In this document: positions 26,831 to 36,234 of the stretch, piece after piece
Layout: every line of letters starts with the position of its first letter
Position numbering within the stretch: position 1 is the stretch's first letter
From: Rhodobacterales bacterium LSUCC0031
GTDB lineage: Bacteria > Pseudomonadota > Alphaproteobacteria > Rhodobacterales > Rhodobacteraceae
DNA: 64,000 nucleotides
NCBI GenBank assembly: GCA_015689735.1
Contig: WVSP01000002.1
Coordinates: 620,001-684,000 of the forward strand
Direction of reading: 5' to 3'
Notes under the pieces: generated by a model
The model's database searches: none
The model's input: only the letters and a program-made list of their open reading frames with translations
What the model was told of the DNA's origin: nothing
Translations under genes and position numbers: made by a program

Positions 26831-27798
26831 GCGCAGGCGCGCTGATTACCTTGACCTTGGCCTTCGCGCTGGTTGGCTTTTGGGGCCTGACATTGTGGCG
26901 TGTGGCGCGCAGGACGGCACAGGTGCGCGAAACCCACCCACCGCTTGGCCATTTCATCCAGACACATGGGCGCAAGCTGCATCTGTTGCAGGAAGGCGAT
27001 GGCCCCGATCTGGTGCTGATCCATGGCGCAAGCGGGAATATGCGCGATTTCACCCATGACCTGATGGGCCGCCTTGCGCCGCGCTACAGGGTCACCGTGC
27101 TGGACCGACCCGGACTGGGCTATTCCGATCCGATCGGGCGCGGCGGTGATAGCATCTTTGCCCAAGCCGATCAGCTTGTCGCGGCGATCACATCATGCGG
27201 TATCACGCGCCCCTTGATCTTGGGCCATTCCTACGGTGGTGCCGTGGCGCTGGCGATGGCAGTGCGACATCCTCGCCATGCTGCGGGGCTGATCCTGCTG
27301 GCTGCCGCCTCGCATCCTTGGACAACGCCCCTCTCGGCTTATTATCGGATCTTGTCGCACCCGCTTGGGCAATATGTGGCACCGCCCCTGCTTGCGGCTT
27401 GGGTGCCGCAGCGGGTTGTGACCGCCAATATCGCGCAGATCTTCGCCCCCCAGCCGATACCGCCGGGCTATGTCGCCAGTATCGGCGCGGGCCTGACGCT
27501 TTGCCCGGCGGTCTTGCGCGCCAATGCCCTGCAAAGAGCCAGCATCTTAAACGAGATCCACGCCCTTGTGCCGAGCTATGACCAGCTCGATCTGCCGGTC
27601 GAAATCTTGCATGGCGACCAAGATACGACTGTCGGCTTGGCGATTCACTCTGCGCCCCTGTCACAGCGAATTGCAGGTGCGCGCCTCACGGTGATGAAAG
27701 GTGTGGGCCATGCCCCCCATCACGCTGATCCGGCCACGGTAATCGCAGCCATCGACCGCGCCGCCCAACTGGCCGCCGACCGCGCCGGATTGCGCTAA
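26827..27798 (+). CDS. Alpha/beta hydrolase, membrane-anchored
   Basis: Serine hydrolase of 323 residues. An N-terminal hydrophobic helix (about 5-25) probably anchors it. The alpha/beta fold has the oxyanion segment VLIHGASGN (near 62), the nucleophile elbow LGHSYGG (near 136), an acidic residue in [10 protein letters not shown] (near 260) and the catalytic His in GVGHAPHH (near 295). The start overlaps the metA stop (ATGA), so it is co-translated, although a role in methionine synthesis is not evident. Substrate unknown. Confidence 0.85.
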   Translation: MSAGALITLTLAFALVGFWGLTLWRVARRTAQVRETHPPLGHFIQTHGRKLHLLQEGDGPDLVLIHGASGNMRDFTHDLMGRLAPRYRVTVLDRPGLGYSDPIGRGGDSIFAQADQLVAAITSCGITRPLILGHSYGGAVALAMAVRHPRHAAGLILLAAASHPWTTPLSAYYRILSHPLGQYVAPPLLAAWVPQRVVTANIAQIFAPQPIPPGYVASIGAGLTLCPAVLRANALQRASILNEIHALVPSYDQLDLPVEILHGDQDTTVGLAIHSAPLSQRIAGARLTVMKGVGHAPHHADPATVIAAIDRAAQLAADRAGLR

Positions 27799-27857
27799 GC
27801 GCCTCTACGTCCTAATGTCAAAGCGCGTAACATTAGCGATGAAAGATGTGCTCGCCC

Positions 27858-28745
27858 ATGACCAAACCCTTTGATGGCGCCATTTCGACCTTTTTCGAGA
27901 CCGAGGCCCCACCCGACATTCGGGCGGCGATCATGGCTGCCGCGAAGGAACAGATCATCAACCCGACCTATCCCTATCAGACCCGCATGGACCGCGACGA
28001 TTACGAAGAACAGTTGGCCAGCCTCCAGATCGAATTGGTGAAATTCCATGCATGGGTGCGCGATACGGGCCAACGTGTTGCCGTGCTCTTCGAGGGGCGT
28101 GATGCGGCGGGCAAGGGTGGCTGCATCGCGCGTGTGCGCCAGAACCTCAATCCGCGGGTGGCTGGCATCGTGGCGCTGTCAAAGCCAACCGAGCGCGAGG
28201 CCGCACAATGGTATTTCCAACGCTACATCGCCCATCTGCCCGCGCGTGGCGAAATGCGGCTCTTTGATCGCAGCTGGTATAATCGCGGCGTGGTCGAGCA
28301 TGTCTTTGGCTTTTGCACATCTGACCAACGCGAAAGCTTTTTCCAACAATTGCCCGATTTCGAGCGCATGATCGTGGATGACGGGATCACGCTGACCAAG
28401 ATCTGGCTCAATGTCGGCCGCGCCGAACAATTGCGCCGTTTCCTCGACCGCGAAGGGGATTTGCTCAAGCAATGGAAGCTCAGCGCAATCGATGTGGATG
28501 GGTTGAAGCTTTGGGATCGGTATTCCACGGCCATCGCCGAGACCTTGCAGCGTAGCCATCGCCCCTATGCGCCATGGACGGTGATCCGTTCCGATGACAA
28601 GCGCCGGGCAAGATTGGCGGTCATCCGTGCGATTTTGGCCGGTGTTTCATACGCAGGCAAAAATCACGATGTCGTCAGCCAGCCTGACCCGGCGATTTGC
28701 GGTGGGCCAGAGATCTGGACTGACGCCCATGGCAGCATGATATAG
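27858..28745 (+). CDS. ppk2: Polyphosphate kinase 2, class I
   Basis: Transfers phosphate between polyphosphate and nucleoside diphosphates. The 295-residue one-domain PPK2 has Walker [12 protein letters not shown] (near 77), [15 protein letters not shown], the lid/Walker B region [19 protein letters not shown] (near 135) and [14 protein letters not shown]. One-domain proteins with this profile (class I) mainly phosphorylate NDPs. The start at 27858 is preferred over the GTG or ATG codons upstream. The TetR regulator gene follows after nine bases and may be cotranscribed. Confidence 0.92.
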   Translation: MTKPFDGAISTFFETEAPPDIRAAIMAAAKEQIINPTYPYQTRMDRDDYEEQLASLQIELVKFHAWVRDTGQRVAVLFEGRDAAGKGGCIARVRQNLNPRVAGIVALSKPTEREAAQWYFQRYIAHLPARGEMRLFDRSWYNRGVVEHVFGFCTSDQRESFFQQLPDFERMIVDDGITLTKIWLNVGRAEQLRRFLDREGDLLKQWKLSAIDVDGLKLWDRYSTAIAETLQRSHRPYAPWTVIRSDDKRRARLAVIRAILAGVSYAGKNHDVVSQPDPAICGGPEIWTDAHGSMI

Positions 28746-28754
28746 TGGGATGAC

Positions 28755-29372
28755 ATGACCAAGCGCGGCTATCATCACGGCAATCTCAGGCAGGCCTTGG
28801 TCGATGCCGCCCTTCACCTGATCAACGAGATGGGGCCGACCGGGTTCACACTGTCAGAAGCCGCGAAAACCGCGGGTGTGACCCCTGCCGCGGTCTATCG
28901 CCATTTCGAGGGGCGCGACGAGTTGATCGCGGAATGCGCCCTCCAAGGCCACGAAATTTTCGCCGATCTGATGGAACATGCCTATGCCGATGGCCAACCC
29001 TCGGCACTGGCCGCCTTTGCGGCGACGGGGCGGGCTTATCTGGCTTTTGCCCGCAAGTACCCCGGTCACTATATGGCGATGTTCGAAAGTGGCACATCCG
29101 TCAACGCAACGCCCGAACTGGCGGCGGCAGCGGCGAAATCGCGCGGCGTATTGGAACGCGCGGCGCAAGCGCTGTCGCAGCATATCCCGGCCGATAAGCG
29201 CCCGCCCCCAGCGATGTTCTCGGCCCATATCTGGGCGATGAGCCATGGCGTGGTCGAACTGTTTGCCCGCAGTCGGCCGGGGGCAGCGGCGCCATTTTCG
29301 CCCGAAGACCTGCTCGAGGCCGGGATCGGCATCTATCTGCGCGGTCTAGGGCTGATCGCGCCCGACATTTAA
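28755..29372 (+). CDS. TetR-family transcriptional regulator
   Basis: DNA-binding regulator of 205 residues. The N-terminal helix-turn-helix is clear (HHGNLRQALVDAALHLI, then TLSEAAKTAGVTPAAVYRHFEGRDELI, to about residue 57). The C-terminal ligand domain is of the WHG type with a SHGVVELFAR segment near 165. It is nine bases downstream of ppk2 and convergent with the HerA-like gene (stops overlap by four bases). Target genes and ligand are unknown. Confidence 0.88.
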   Translation: MTKRGYHHGNLRQALVDAALHLINEMGPTGFTLSEAAKTAGVTPAAVYRHFEGRDELIAECALQGHEIFADLMEHAYADGQPSALAAFAATGRAYLAFARKYPGHYMAMFESGTSVNATPELAAAAAKSRGVLERAAQALSQHIPADKRPPPAMFSAHIWAMSHGVVELFARSRPGAAAPFSPEDLLEAGIGIYLRGLGLIAPDI

Positions 29373-30889
29373 CGGCCGCGAAACAGCCCGCCCAAGATCC
29401 CCCTGACCACGGCCTGGCCCGATTTCGTCCCCAATTGACGGGCAAAGCTTTTGGCAAAAGCTGTACCGATGCTGTCGGAGCGCGCGCTGCTTGTGCGGCG
29501 TGTTTTGGCCTGTGTGTCACCGACGGAAAAGCGGCGCGCCGCTGTGAATTCGCGCGCCTCATCGGCCTGTTCGGCGTCATGCGCCGCCGCCTTCGCGCGG
29601 GCCTGTAGGATTTCAAAAGCGCTTTCGCGGTCGATCAGCCGGTCATATTTCCCCGCCAAGGGCGAGGCCGCGATCACGTCTGCGCGCGCGCCATCCGAGA
29701 TTGCCCCCAGATGCGAAGATGGCGGTCGGATCAGCGTACGCTCTGCGACCCCCGGCGCGCCCTTGCGCATGAGCAGCGATGTCACCGCCTCGCCCGTGCC
29801 GACCTCGCGGGTCGCCTCCTCGATGTCGAAACGGGGATTGTCGCGATAATTTTGCGCTGCTTGCCGCAAATCCTGCCGATCCTTGGCGGTGAAGGCGCGC
29901 AGTGCATGCTGCACCCGATTGCCAAGCTGGCCCAAGATATCCTCAGGCACATCGGCGGGGTTTTGTGTCACGAAATAAACACCCACCCCCTTGGAGCGGA
30001 TCAGGCGCGCGACCTGTTCGACCTTGTCGATTAGCGCCTTGGGGGCATCGTCGAACAGCAGATGCGCCTCGTCAAAGAAAAAAACGAGCTTGGGTTTCTC
30101 GGGATCGCCGACCTCGGGCAGGGATTCGAACAGCTCAGACAACAGCCACAGCAAAAAGGTCGCGTATAGGCGCGGGCTTTGCATCAGCTTGTCGGCCGCA
30201 AGGATATTGATCCGCCCTGCCCCTGCGGGATCGGTCAGAAATAGATCATCGAGCGAAAGCGCGGGCTCGCCAAACAGCCGATCCCCGCCTTGCCCCTCAA
30301 GCACCAGAAGGCGGCGCTGGATCGCACCGATCGAGGCAGGCGCCACATTGCCGTAGCGCAAGGACAGCGCCGCGCTGGTTTCGCCCACGAAGGTTAGCAT
30401 CGCTTGCAGATCCTTGAGATCCAAGAGCGCCATCCCCTCCTCATCGGCAAGGCGGAAGGCAATGTTGAGCACACCCTCCTGCGCCTCGGTCAGTTCCAGA
30501 AGCCGAGCCAGCATCAATGGCCCCATCTCAGAGATGGTGGTGCGGATCGGATGGCCCTTTTCACCATAAAGATCCCAAAAGGTGACCGGAAAGGCCCGGT
30601 AGTGATAATCGCCAAGACCGATCCGCGCCGCGCGCTCGGTGAAGGGACCATGCAGCTTTGCGCTCTCGCTGCCGGGCTGCGACAGCCCGGCCAGATCGCC
30701 TTTCACATCCGACAAGAAGACCGGGACACCCGCCGCCGAGAATCCTTCAGCCAAGATCTGAAGTGTCACGGTCTTGCCAGTGCCGGTTGCACCGGCGATC
30801 AAACCATGCCGATTGGCGTAGCTCAGAAGCAGATTTTGTGGCTGCGCGTAATCCAGCCCACCGCCGCCGATGAAAATTCCGCCATCCAT
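29369..30889 (-). CDS. HerA-like ATPase, DUF853 (YjgR type)
   Basis: Cytoplasmic FtsK/HerA-clade ATPase of 506 residues. It shows a Walker A motif GATGTGKTVTLQIL (near 33), a Walker B motif LVFFFDEAHLLFDDAP (near 264-278), a sensor segment VYFVTQNPADVPEDILGQLGNRVQHALRAF and a conserved RKGAPGVAERTLI region. The C-terminal 70 residues are basic and low in conservation. Members are widespread and may pump or process DNA, but their role is not settled. It is transcribed alone and diverges from the gene-free region at 30.9 kb. Confidence 0.85.
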   Translation of the reverse strand: MDGGIFIGGGGLDYAQPQNLLLSYANRHGLIAGATGTGKTVTLQILAEGFSAAGVPVFLSDVKGDLAGLSQPGSESAKLHGPFTERAARIGLGDYHYRAFPVTFWDLYGEKGHPIRTTISEMGPLMLARLLELTEAQEGVLNIAFRLADEEGMALLDLKDLQAMLTFVGETSAALSLRYGNVAPASIGAIQRRLLVLEGQGGDRLFGEPALSLDDLFLTDPAGAGRINILAADKLMQSPRLYATFLLWLLSELFESLPEVGDPEKPKLVFFFDEAHLLFDDAPKALIDKVEQVARLIRSKGVGVYFVTQNPADVPEDILGQLGNRVQHALRAFTAKDRQDLRQAAQNYRDNPRFDIEEATREVGTGEAVTSLLMRKGAPGVAERTLIRPPSSHLGAISDGARADVIAASPLAGKYDRLIDRESAFEILQARAKAAAHDAEQADEAREFTAARRFSVGDTQAKTRRTSSARSDSIGTAFAKSFARQLGTKSGQAVVRGILGGLFRGR

Positions 30890-30950
30890 GCGCGCACCTC
30901 ACTCGTTACCTGCCGTGACAATACATTCTTAACCATTTTGCGCTAGACCG

Positions 30951-31026
30951 AGACGCAAGCCACCGCCCTGCGTGTGGCTTATTTCCTCCCTGTTGACTGG
31001 CCGCGCCCCTCGGGGCGCGGTTTTTT
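30951..31026 (+). ncRNA. Candidate small RNA with CCTCCC motif
   Basis: The layout is that of a trans-acting small RNA. A 5' hairpin has a perfect 7-bp stem AAGCCAC/GTGGCTT (30957-30963 with 30974-30980). A single-stranded stretch with TTTCCTCCCTGTTGAC (30982-30997) contains an anti-Shine-Dalgarno-like CCTCCC, and a rho-independent terminator ends it at 31026. Small RNAs of related bacteria (for example CcsR in Rhodobacter sphaeroides) use similar CU-rich motifs. No confident promoter was seen, so the 5' end is approximate. RNA-seq is needed to prove transcription. Confidence 0.5.
31001..31026 (+). terminator. Rho-independent terminator of small-RNA candidate
   Basis: Stem CCGCGCCC / GGGCGCGG, or longer as an almost perfect 20-base palindrome, followed directly by six T residues (31021-31026). 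This is one of the best-formed intrinsic terminators in the window and has no protein gene before it on its strand. Confidence 0.8.
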
Positions 31027-31145
31027 CCCCAGACAAACAGGCGCGCGATACGCAAATTCATTGCACTGTTGACGGATTGAAATCTCTGACATAGCGTCGG
31101 CCACATAATGTCGGCCAGTCCGGCAGGGAGAGAAAAATAATCAGT

Positions 31146-31170
31146 AAAGGGCCCGCTTGTCGGGCCCTTT
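31146..31170 (+). terminator. Orphan hairpin, AAAGGGCCCG / CGGGCCCTTT
   Basis: A perfect 10-bp stem with a CTTGT loop, ending in TTT. It lies 120 bases after the first terminator and 134 bases before ialB, again with no upstream protein gene on the strand. A TTGACG hexamer at 31069-31074 could be the -35 of a short transcript ending here. It could also serve as a leader hairpin of ialB. Confidence 0.55.
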
Positions 31171-31303
31171 CGCTTGGCGGATGCATGGCTGCGCGCAGCT
31201 GCGCTTTTCCCCGCCGATCACGGGAATTTTCTCCTGACAGCCCGCCCATGGCATGTTAGCCACGTCCTAATGGGCCGAAGCGCCGATACCGGAGATTTTC
31301 TGC

Positions 31304-31939
31304 ATGTCCCCTTTCCCCGTCCTGCGCAGCGGCGTGATGATGATTGCGTTAGCGCTGGCCCCTGCGATTGGCATGGCGCAAAACGCCAACAGCACGGATG
31401 ACTTGCCAACAGGCGAGGTTCCCGTCGGCACAACCTATATCGCCGAAACCCATGGTGATTGGGAAATCCGCTGCATCCGCGCCGAAGAGGGCCAGCCGGA
31501 ACCCTGCCAGCTTTACCAGCTTTTGCGCGACAGTGCGGGTGGCGCGGTGGCCGAGTTCAACGTCTTTGATATTCCCGACGAAGCCCCCTTGGTCGCGGGT
31601 GCCACCATCGTCACCCCGCTCGAGACCTTGCTGACACCGGGCATTCGCCTGCGTGTAGATGAAGGAAACTGGGCCGAGTATCCCTTTGCCTTTTGCCAGA
31701 CCATCGGCTGTTTTGCCCGTCTTGGCCTGACCGAAGACGATCTCGCCGCCCTGCGCAGGGGATCGCGCGCGACCATCGCCCTCGTGCCGCTGCCTGCGCC
31801 CGATCAGCTGGTGCAAATCGCGGCCTCGCTCAGGGGGTTCACCGCGGGTTTTGCAGCGCTTGAGGTGCGCAATGCAACGGCCCAAGCCCTTTTCGAGGAA
31901 TTGCAGCGCAACGCCGCAGAAAACCCGCCTGCCCAGTAA
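31304..31939 (+). CDS. Invasion-associated locus B (IalB)-family protein
   Basis: Secreted protein of 211 residues. A Sec signal peptide covers about 1-25 (ending AIGMA). The mature part has the IalB pattern: HGDWEIRC, paired cysteines (CQLYQLL and CQTIGCFARLGL) and a final hydrophobic strand. Members are periplasmic, first described in Bartonella, but are common in free-living alphaproteobacteria where their function is unknown. The start at 31304 has GGAGA upstream. Convergent with the ketosynthase gene. Confidence 0.85.
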   Translation: MSPFPVLRSGVMMIALALAPAIGMAQNANSTDDLPTGEVPVGTTYIAETHGDWEIRCIRAEEGQPEPCQLYQLLRDSAGGAVAEFNVFDIPDEAPLVAGATIVTPLETLLTPGIRLRVDEGNWAEYPFAFCQTIGCFARLGLTEDDLAALRRGSRATIALVPLPAPDQLVQIAASLRGFTAGFAALEVRNATAQALFEELQRNAAENPPAQ

Positions 31940-31965
31940 ATGGGCAAGCGCCCTGCCCGCAGCTG

Positions 31966-33177
31966 TTAAGGAGCGCGCCTCAGCGCCAAGACCGCGTTAA
32001 AGCCACCAAAGGCAAAGGCATTCGACAGGCATGCCTCGACCCGCGCCTCCCGCGCGACATTTGGCACGACATCGAGCGCACATTCGGGATCGGCTTCCTC
32101 GTAGCCGATGGTGGGCGCAATCACGCCGTCGCGCAGCGCCATGAGACAGGCCAAAAGCTCCACCGCGCCGGTGCCTCCGATCAGATGGCCATGCATCGAT
32201 TTGGTCGAGGAGATCATCAGGTCATCGGCGTGGTGACCAAAAGCATCGGCCACGGCGGCACATTCCACCTTGTCATTGGCGGCCGTGCCTGTGCCATGGG
32301 CATTGATATAGGTTACATCCGACGGGTTGAGCCGCGCATCTTTCAGTGCGGCCGCGATGGTTCGCGCGGCCCCCTGTTTCGAGGGCATGACGATATCGGC
32401 CGCATCCGATGTCATGGCAAAGCCCACCACCTCGGCCAGGATCCCCGCGCCGCGCGCCTTGGCGTGGTCATACTCTTCAAAGACGAAAACTGCCGCACCC
32501 TCGCCTTGCACCATCCCGTTGCGATTGGCGCTGAAAGGGCGGCAGGCATCCTTTGACATGACGCGCAGCCCCTCCCATGCCTTGATCCCGCCGAAAGACA
32601 GCATCGCCTCGGAACCGCCGGTGACCATCACATCAGCCCCCCCGCCGCGGATCAGCTGAAAGGCCAGCCCCATCGCATGGTTGGACGAGGCGCAGGCCGT
32701 CGCGACCGAGAAGCTCGGCCCTTTGAGGTTCCACTCCATCGACACATGCGAGGCCGCGGCATTGTTCATCAGTTTCGGCACGACAAAGGGGTGAACGCGG
32801 TTTTTCCCCTCTTCATAGACGGTGCGGTAGTTCTCGTCCCATGTGTTCACACCGCCACCCGCCGTGCCCAGCACGACGCCCGAGCGGCTCGACAATTCCC
32901 CAGCGAAGGTCAGCCCGCTTTCCTCGAGCGCCTGACGCGCGGCGATCAAGGTGAACTGGGTGAAGCGGTCGTAAAGGGCGATCTGCTGGCGGTTAAACAG
33001 CGCCTCTGGGTCGTAGCCCTTGACCTGCGCGCCGATGCGCACCGAGAGGCGGTCAACATCGCGCAGATCCAACTCGCCGATGCCGCAGCGCCCCTCGCGC
33101 ATGGCGGCGAGCGTTTGCGGCACATCTTGGCCAAGGGCGTTGATCGTACCTTGGCCCGTGATTACAACGCGACGCAT
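31966..33177 (-). CDS. Beta-ketoacyl-ACP synthase (FabF/NodE-like)
   Basis: Elongating condensing enzyme of 403 residues that adds two carbons to an acyl chain on acyl carrier protein. The catalytic triad is intact: Cys in VATACASSNHA (near 163), His in YINAHGTGT (near 298) and His in STKSMHGHLIGGTG (near 331). It starts six bases after a dedicated acyl carrier protein and follows lpxD, so it probably makes a special acyl chain for lipid A or another envelope lipid rather than serving bulk fatty acid synthesis. It is last in the minus-strand operon. Confidence 0.9.
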   Translation of the reverse strand: MRRVVITGQGTINALGQDVPQTLAAMREGRCGIGELDLRDVDRLSVRIGAQVKGYDPEALFNRQQIALYDRFTQFTLIAARQALEESGLTFAGELSSRSGVVLGTAGGGVNTWDENYRTVYEEGKNRVHPFVVPKLMNNAAASHVSMEWNLKGPSFSVATACASSNHAMGLAFQLIRGGGADVMVTGGSEAMLSFGGIKAWEGLRVMSKDACRPFSANRNGMVQGEGAAVFVFEEYDHAKARGAGILAEVVGFAMTSDAADIVMPSKQGAARTIAAALKDARLNPSDVTYINAHGTGTAANDKVECAAVADAFGHHADDLMISSTKSMHGHLIGGTGAVELLACLMALRDGVIAPTIGYEEADPECALDVVPNVAREARVEACLSNAFAFGGFNAVLALRRAP

Positions 33178-33183
33178 CTTCCG

Positions 33184-33453
33184 TCAGCCACCATGCTGGG
33201 CTGCGACCAGATCCGACACCGCTGCGATTATGGCCTCGACCGATGAGATGTCGAAATCGCTTTGATCTGGTTCATTGGCATTGAAGGGGATCTGGATGTC
33301 AAAGGCTTCTTCGATCGCAAAGATCGCCTCGACCAACCCAAGGCTGTCAATGCCCAGATCGGCCAAGCTTGCCTCGGGTGTGATGTCGCCGGGTTCAAGA
33401 ACAGCTTGTTCGGCGATGATCGCGATCACCTTTTCCCTGACATTCTCGGCCAT
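33184..33453 (-). CDS. Specialised acyl carrier protein
   Basis: Acyl carrier protein of 89 residues. The phosphopantetheine attachment Ser is in LGIDSLGLVEAIFAIEEAFDIQI (near 39), with the usual acidic helix pattern. The tail is longer than in AcpP (about 78 residues), and the helix-2 region resembles AcpXL/NodF-type carriers more than housekeeping AcpP. The start at 33453 has GGAG eight bases upstream. Tight linkage to the ketosynthase (6 bases) and lpxD (30 bases) suggests a carrier for a dedicated lipid A-type acyl chain. Confidence 0.88.
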   Translation of the reverse strand: MAENVREKVIAIIAEQAVLEPGDITPEASLADLGIDSLGLVEAIFAIEEAFDIQIPFNANEPDQSDFDISSVEAIIAAVSDLVAAQHGG

Positions 33454-33483
33454 GACACCACTCCATGCAGCTTTGGCGGTCAC

Positions 33484-34590
33484 TTACGGGGTCTTATCGG
33501 ACTTGAAAACGGCTTTCTTCAATTCTGCGACAGCTTGGGCCAACCGCGGTAGGCGGCGCAGGTTCTTATACATTTCAACTTGGCTTTCCATCCGCACCGC
33601 CGGGTAGCCCAACAGCGCGCGCCCCGGCGGCACGGTTGACAAGATGATGGTCGAGGCACCCGTGACCACATCCGATCCAATCTCGAGATTGTCGGCGACA
33701 CCGGTCTGACCGCCCAACACGACGCGATCCCCGATCTTGACCGAGCCTGCGATCCCTACTTGCCCACAAAGCAGGCAATCGCGGCCAATGCGGACATTAT
33801 GGCCCACATGGACCATGTTATCGAGCTTGGTACCATTCCCGATCACCGTGTCTGCGATGGTGCCGCGGTCGATGGTGGCATTGGCGCCAATCTCGACATC
33901 GTCACCAATGGCGACGGATCCCAGCGAATGGATGCGCTGCCAGCTTTGCGGGCTCACCGCGGCGTCATCTTGTCCCAGGCTTTGACGGATCTTTTCGACT
34001 TGGCTTGTCTGGGGTGTCACGAAGCTGAACCCATCGGCGCCAATCACGCAATTGGGCTGCAAGATCGCGCGATGACCGATCACCACCCGCGCACCGACCC
34101 GCGCACCTTGCATGACCAACGCATCATCGCCGATCATTGCCCCTTCGGCGAAAGAAACATGGCTGGCGATGCGCGCCCGCGCGCCGATCACAGCACCCGC
34201 GCCGATGACCACGAAAGGGCCAATGGCGGCCCCTGGCCCGATTTCGGCGCTGGCGTCGATCACTGCACTTGGGTGGATCCCGGGCGCGATCAGCGGCCCA
34301 TGATCCATGGCCTGGGTCACACAAGCCATGGCCAGACGAGGGCGCGCCACAACGATGGCTGCGGCAAGCCCCAAGGCACGCCAATCGATATCCGCCACGA
34401 TCAGGGCGGCGCGCGCATGTCCCTTGGCCAGATCGGCAGCATAGGCGGGCCGCATCGCCATCGCCAGATCATCAGGGCCAGCTTGGGCAGGCTCGGCCAG
34501 CCCGGTGACGCGGATCGTGCCGTCGCCAAAGACTTCGGCCCCCAAGGCCGCCGCGATTTGTTGAATGCTTTGCCCTGCCATCTTGCCCAT
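33484..34590 (-). CDS. lpxD: UDP-3-O-(3-hydroxyacyl)glucosamine N-acyltransferase LpxD
   Basis: Adds the second hydroxyacyl chain in lipid A synthesis, taking it from acyl carrier protein. The 368-residue protein has an N-terminal uridine-binding domain (about 1-100) and a left-handed beta-helix of hexapeptide repeats (about 105-320; for example [20 protein letters not shown]). The catalytic His is in [14 protein letters not shown] (near 245). The C-terminal helix (about 335-365) fits ACP contact. The start at 34590 has GAGG five bases upstream. It follows the L,D-transpeptidase gene by 33 bases. Confidence 0.93.
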   Translation of the reverse strand: MGKMAGQSIQQIAAALGAEVFGDGTIRVTGLAEPAQAGPDDLAMAMRPAYAADLAKGHARAALIVADIDWRALGLAAAIVVARPRLAMACVTQAMDHGPLIAPGIHPSAVIDASAEIGPGAAIGPFVVIGAGAVIGARARIASHVSFAEGAMIGDDALVMQGARVGARVVIGHRAILQPNCVIGADGFSFVTPQTSQVEKIRQSLGQDDAAVSPQSWQRIHSLGSVAIGDDVEIGANATIDRGTIADTVIGNGTKLDNMVHVGHNVRIGRDCLLCGQVGIAGSVKIGDRVVLGGQTGVADNLEIGSDVVTGASTIILSTVPPGRALLGYPAVRMESQVEMYKNLRRLPRLAQAVAELKKAVFKSDKTP

Positions 34591-34623
34591 GCGTGCCTCG
34601 CAATTCGCCGTGCGGCGCAAGGA

Positions 34624-36234
34624 TTAGCTGGAAGGCTCGGGCATGACCACCCCAAGCGATTGGATCGCCTGGCTGAGGATCGCGTTGCGCCCATAGATAT
34701 CGGGGCGGATTTGCAGATGCCCATCGCTTTCGACCCATGCGGTCCAATAGGTCAGATGCACGGGGATATGCTGCTCAAGGTGGAGATAGGTCTCTTTCTC
34801 CGAGGCAAGGATGCCTTGGAACAGCCCCACAGGATCATCACTTTGGCGCGCCAGAAGGTGATAGGCAAATTCATGCGGATCGGCCAAACGCACACAACCC
34901 GAGGAATACGCCCTCACCGGATGCGCCATCAAATGCTGCTCGGGCGTGTCGTGCAAGTAGATTGCATGACGGTTCGGGAACATGAATTTCACCGTGCCAA
35001 GCGCGTTGTTCGGCCCCGGCGGCTGGCGTAGTTCGAAGGGAAAGCTTTCAACCGAAAAACGGCTCATATCGACACTTGCACGATCGATCACCCGGCCATT
35101 CGACATCAGCTGCATATAGCTGCTGCCGCCCGTCAAGATGCCCGGAATATAGCTGCGCTGCGCGATTGAGCGCGGCACATACCAGCTGGGATTGATGACC
35201 ATATGTTCCATCTCGTCCGAGAATTCGGGCGTCTGGCGGTCGCGCGCACCGATCACAGAGCGGGTGATGAAACTCACCTCTCCATTGTCGATCACGCGGG
35301 TATGGAAATCGGTCAAATTCACAAAAATCAGCCGATCATGCACCTTGCCGTCATTCAGCCAGCGGTGCCGCTCCATGGCGAGCACGACCTCGTTCCAATG
35401 ATCTTCGACCGAGGCGTTGATCAAGGCGATGGTCTGGCTGCCGGCAACACCATCTGCTTCTAGCCCGTGGTTATTCTGGAACGCCATCACCGCCGCTTGC
35501 AGGCGCGCATCATATTCAGCGGTCGCAGACCGCGCGAGATATCCCATACGAATCAAGCGGTTGCGCAGTTGTACCACGGCCTGCCCGGTCTCACCCGGAC
35601 GCAATCGACTGGCTTCGACCTCAGGGCCATAGCCCCCTTCGCGCGCAAGGGCCTCAAGCGTCAGCTTCATTCGCAGCAAGCGGTTGTAACCGGGGCTTTG
35701 TGGTGGCAAATCCGCGATGAAGCGATGCGGCTCGCTGGCCAGGAACCCGTCCATCAAGGCATAAGGGTCGCGATGGGGTTGATCTTGAAAGATATCGGGG
35801 ATCAGCTGCGCTGGGTTCAAGAACCCGCCATGCACGTCGCGCGCATAGCGCAAGAAGATGCGGCTTGCCATCACCTCCGCTTGGCCGCGCATCCACGGGT
35901 TGGTGGCACCCTCAAAGGCGGCGCGCAAGGCGTCAAGCTCATAGCGCGCAACCGGCAAACCGTGATGCCCTGCCTTGTCCAGGGCGCGGACCAGGGCGGC
36001 CCGGCGCGCCGCATCGTCGGCCCCGGTCCAGATCGGTGCGAAATCACGGTCGCGATAAAACGCAGCCAAATTGGCATCCGACGAGGCCGCCGCAGCAATC
36101 GATTGGCGCTCGGCCGGGAAAACATCGGCCACTGATGCATGTGGCAGCATGGCCGCAAGACCCGCAAGGACACCAGAGACCAAGACGTTGCGGAGCGATT
36201 GCAAAAGGCAAAACCGGGCAACATGACCGCACAT
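34624..36234 (-). CDS. L,D-transpeptidase (YcbB/LdtD-like)
   Basis: Periplasmic enzyme that forms 3-3 crosslinks in peptidoglycan. The 536-residue precursor has a signal or anchor helix (about 8-32). A scaffold domain follows, then a peptidoglycan-binding-1 domain (about 215-270, GETGQAVVQLRNRLIRMGY) and a YkuD catalytic domain (about 300-450). The nucleophile Cys is in HPVRAYSSGCVRLADP. Length and order match LdtD (YcbB) of E. coli. The start at 36234 has GGAAGGA nine bases upstream. It heads the operon with lpxD, ACP and ketosynthase and diverges from a DUF882 cell-wall gene. Confidence 0.9.
   Translation of the reverse strand: MCGHVARFCLLQSLRNVLVSGVLAGLAAMLPHASVADVFPAERQSIAAAASSDANLAAFYRDRDFAPIWTGADDAARRAALVRALDKAGHHGLPVARYELDALRAAFEGATNPWMRGQAEVMASRIFLRYARDVHGGFLNPAQLIPDIFQDQPHRDPYALMDGFLASEPHRFIADLPPQSPGYNRLLRMKLTLEALAREGGYGPEVEASRLRPGETGQAVVQLRNRLIRMGYLARSATAEYDARLQAAVMAFQNNHGLEADGVAGSQTIALINASVEDHWNEVVLAMERHRWLNDGKVHDRLIFVNLTDFHTRVIDNGEVSFITRSVIGARDRQTPEFSDEMEHMVINPSWYVPRSIAQRSYIPGILTGGSSYMQLMSNGRVIDRASVDMSRFSVESFPFELRQPPGPNNALGTVKFMFPNRHAIYLHDTPEQHLMAHPVRAYSSGCVRLADPHEFAYHLLARQSDDPVGLFQGILASEKETYLHLEQHIPVHLTYWTAWVESDGHLQIRPDIYGRNAILSQAIQSLGVVMPEPSS

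Larger units (their letters stand above)
30890..31303. other. Gene-free stretch with two terminator-like hairpins
   Basis: No protein-coding gene is supported here. The region lies between the divergent HerA-like gene and ialB. It contains a rho-independent terminator (31001-31026) and a second strong hairpin (31146-31170), both oriented to end plus-strand transcripts, although no plus-strand gene precedes either. That makes one or two small RNAs likely; see the ncRNA entry. Confidence 0.7.
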
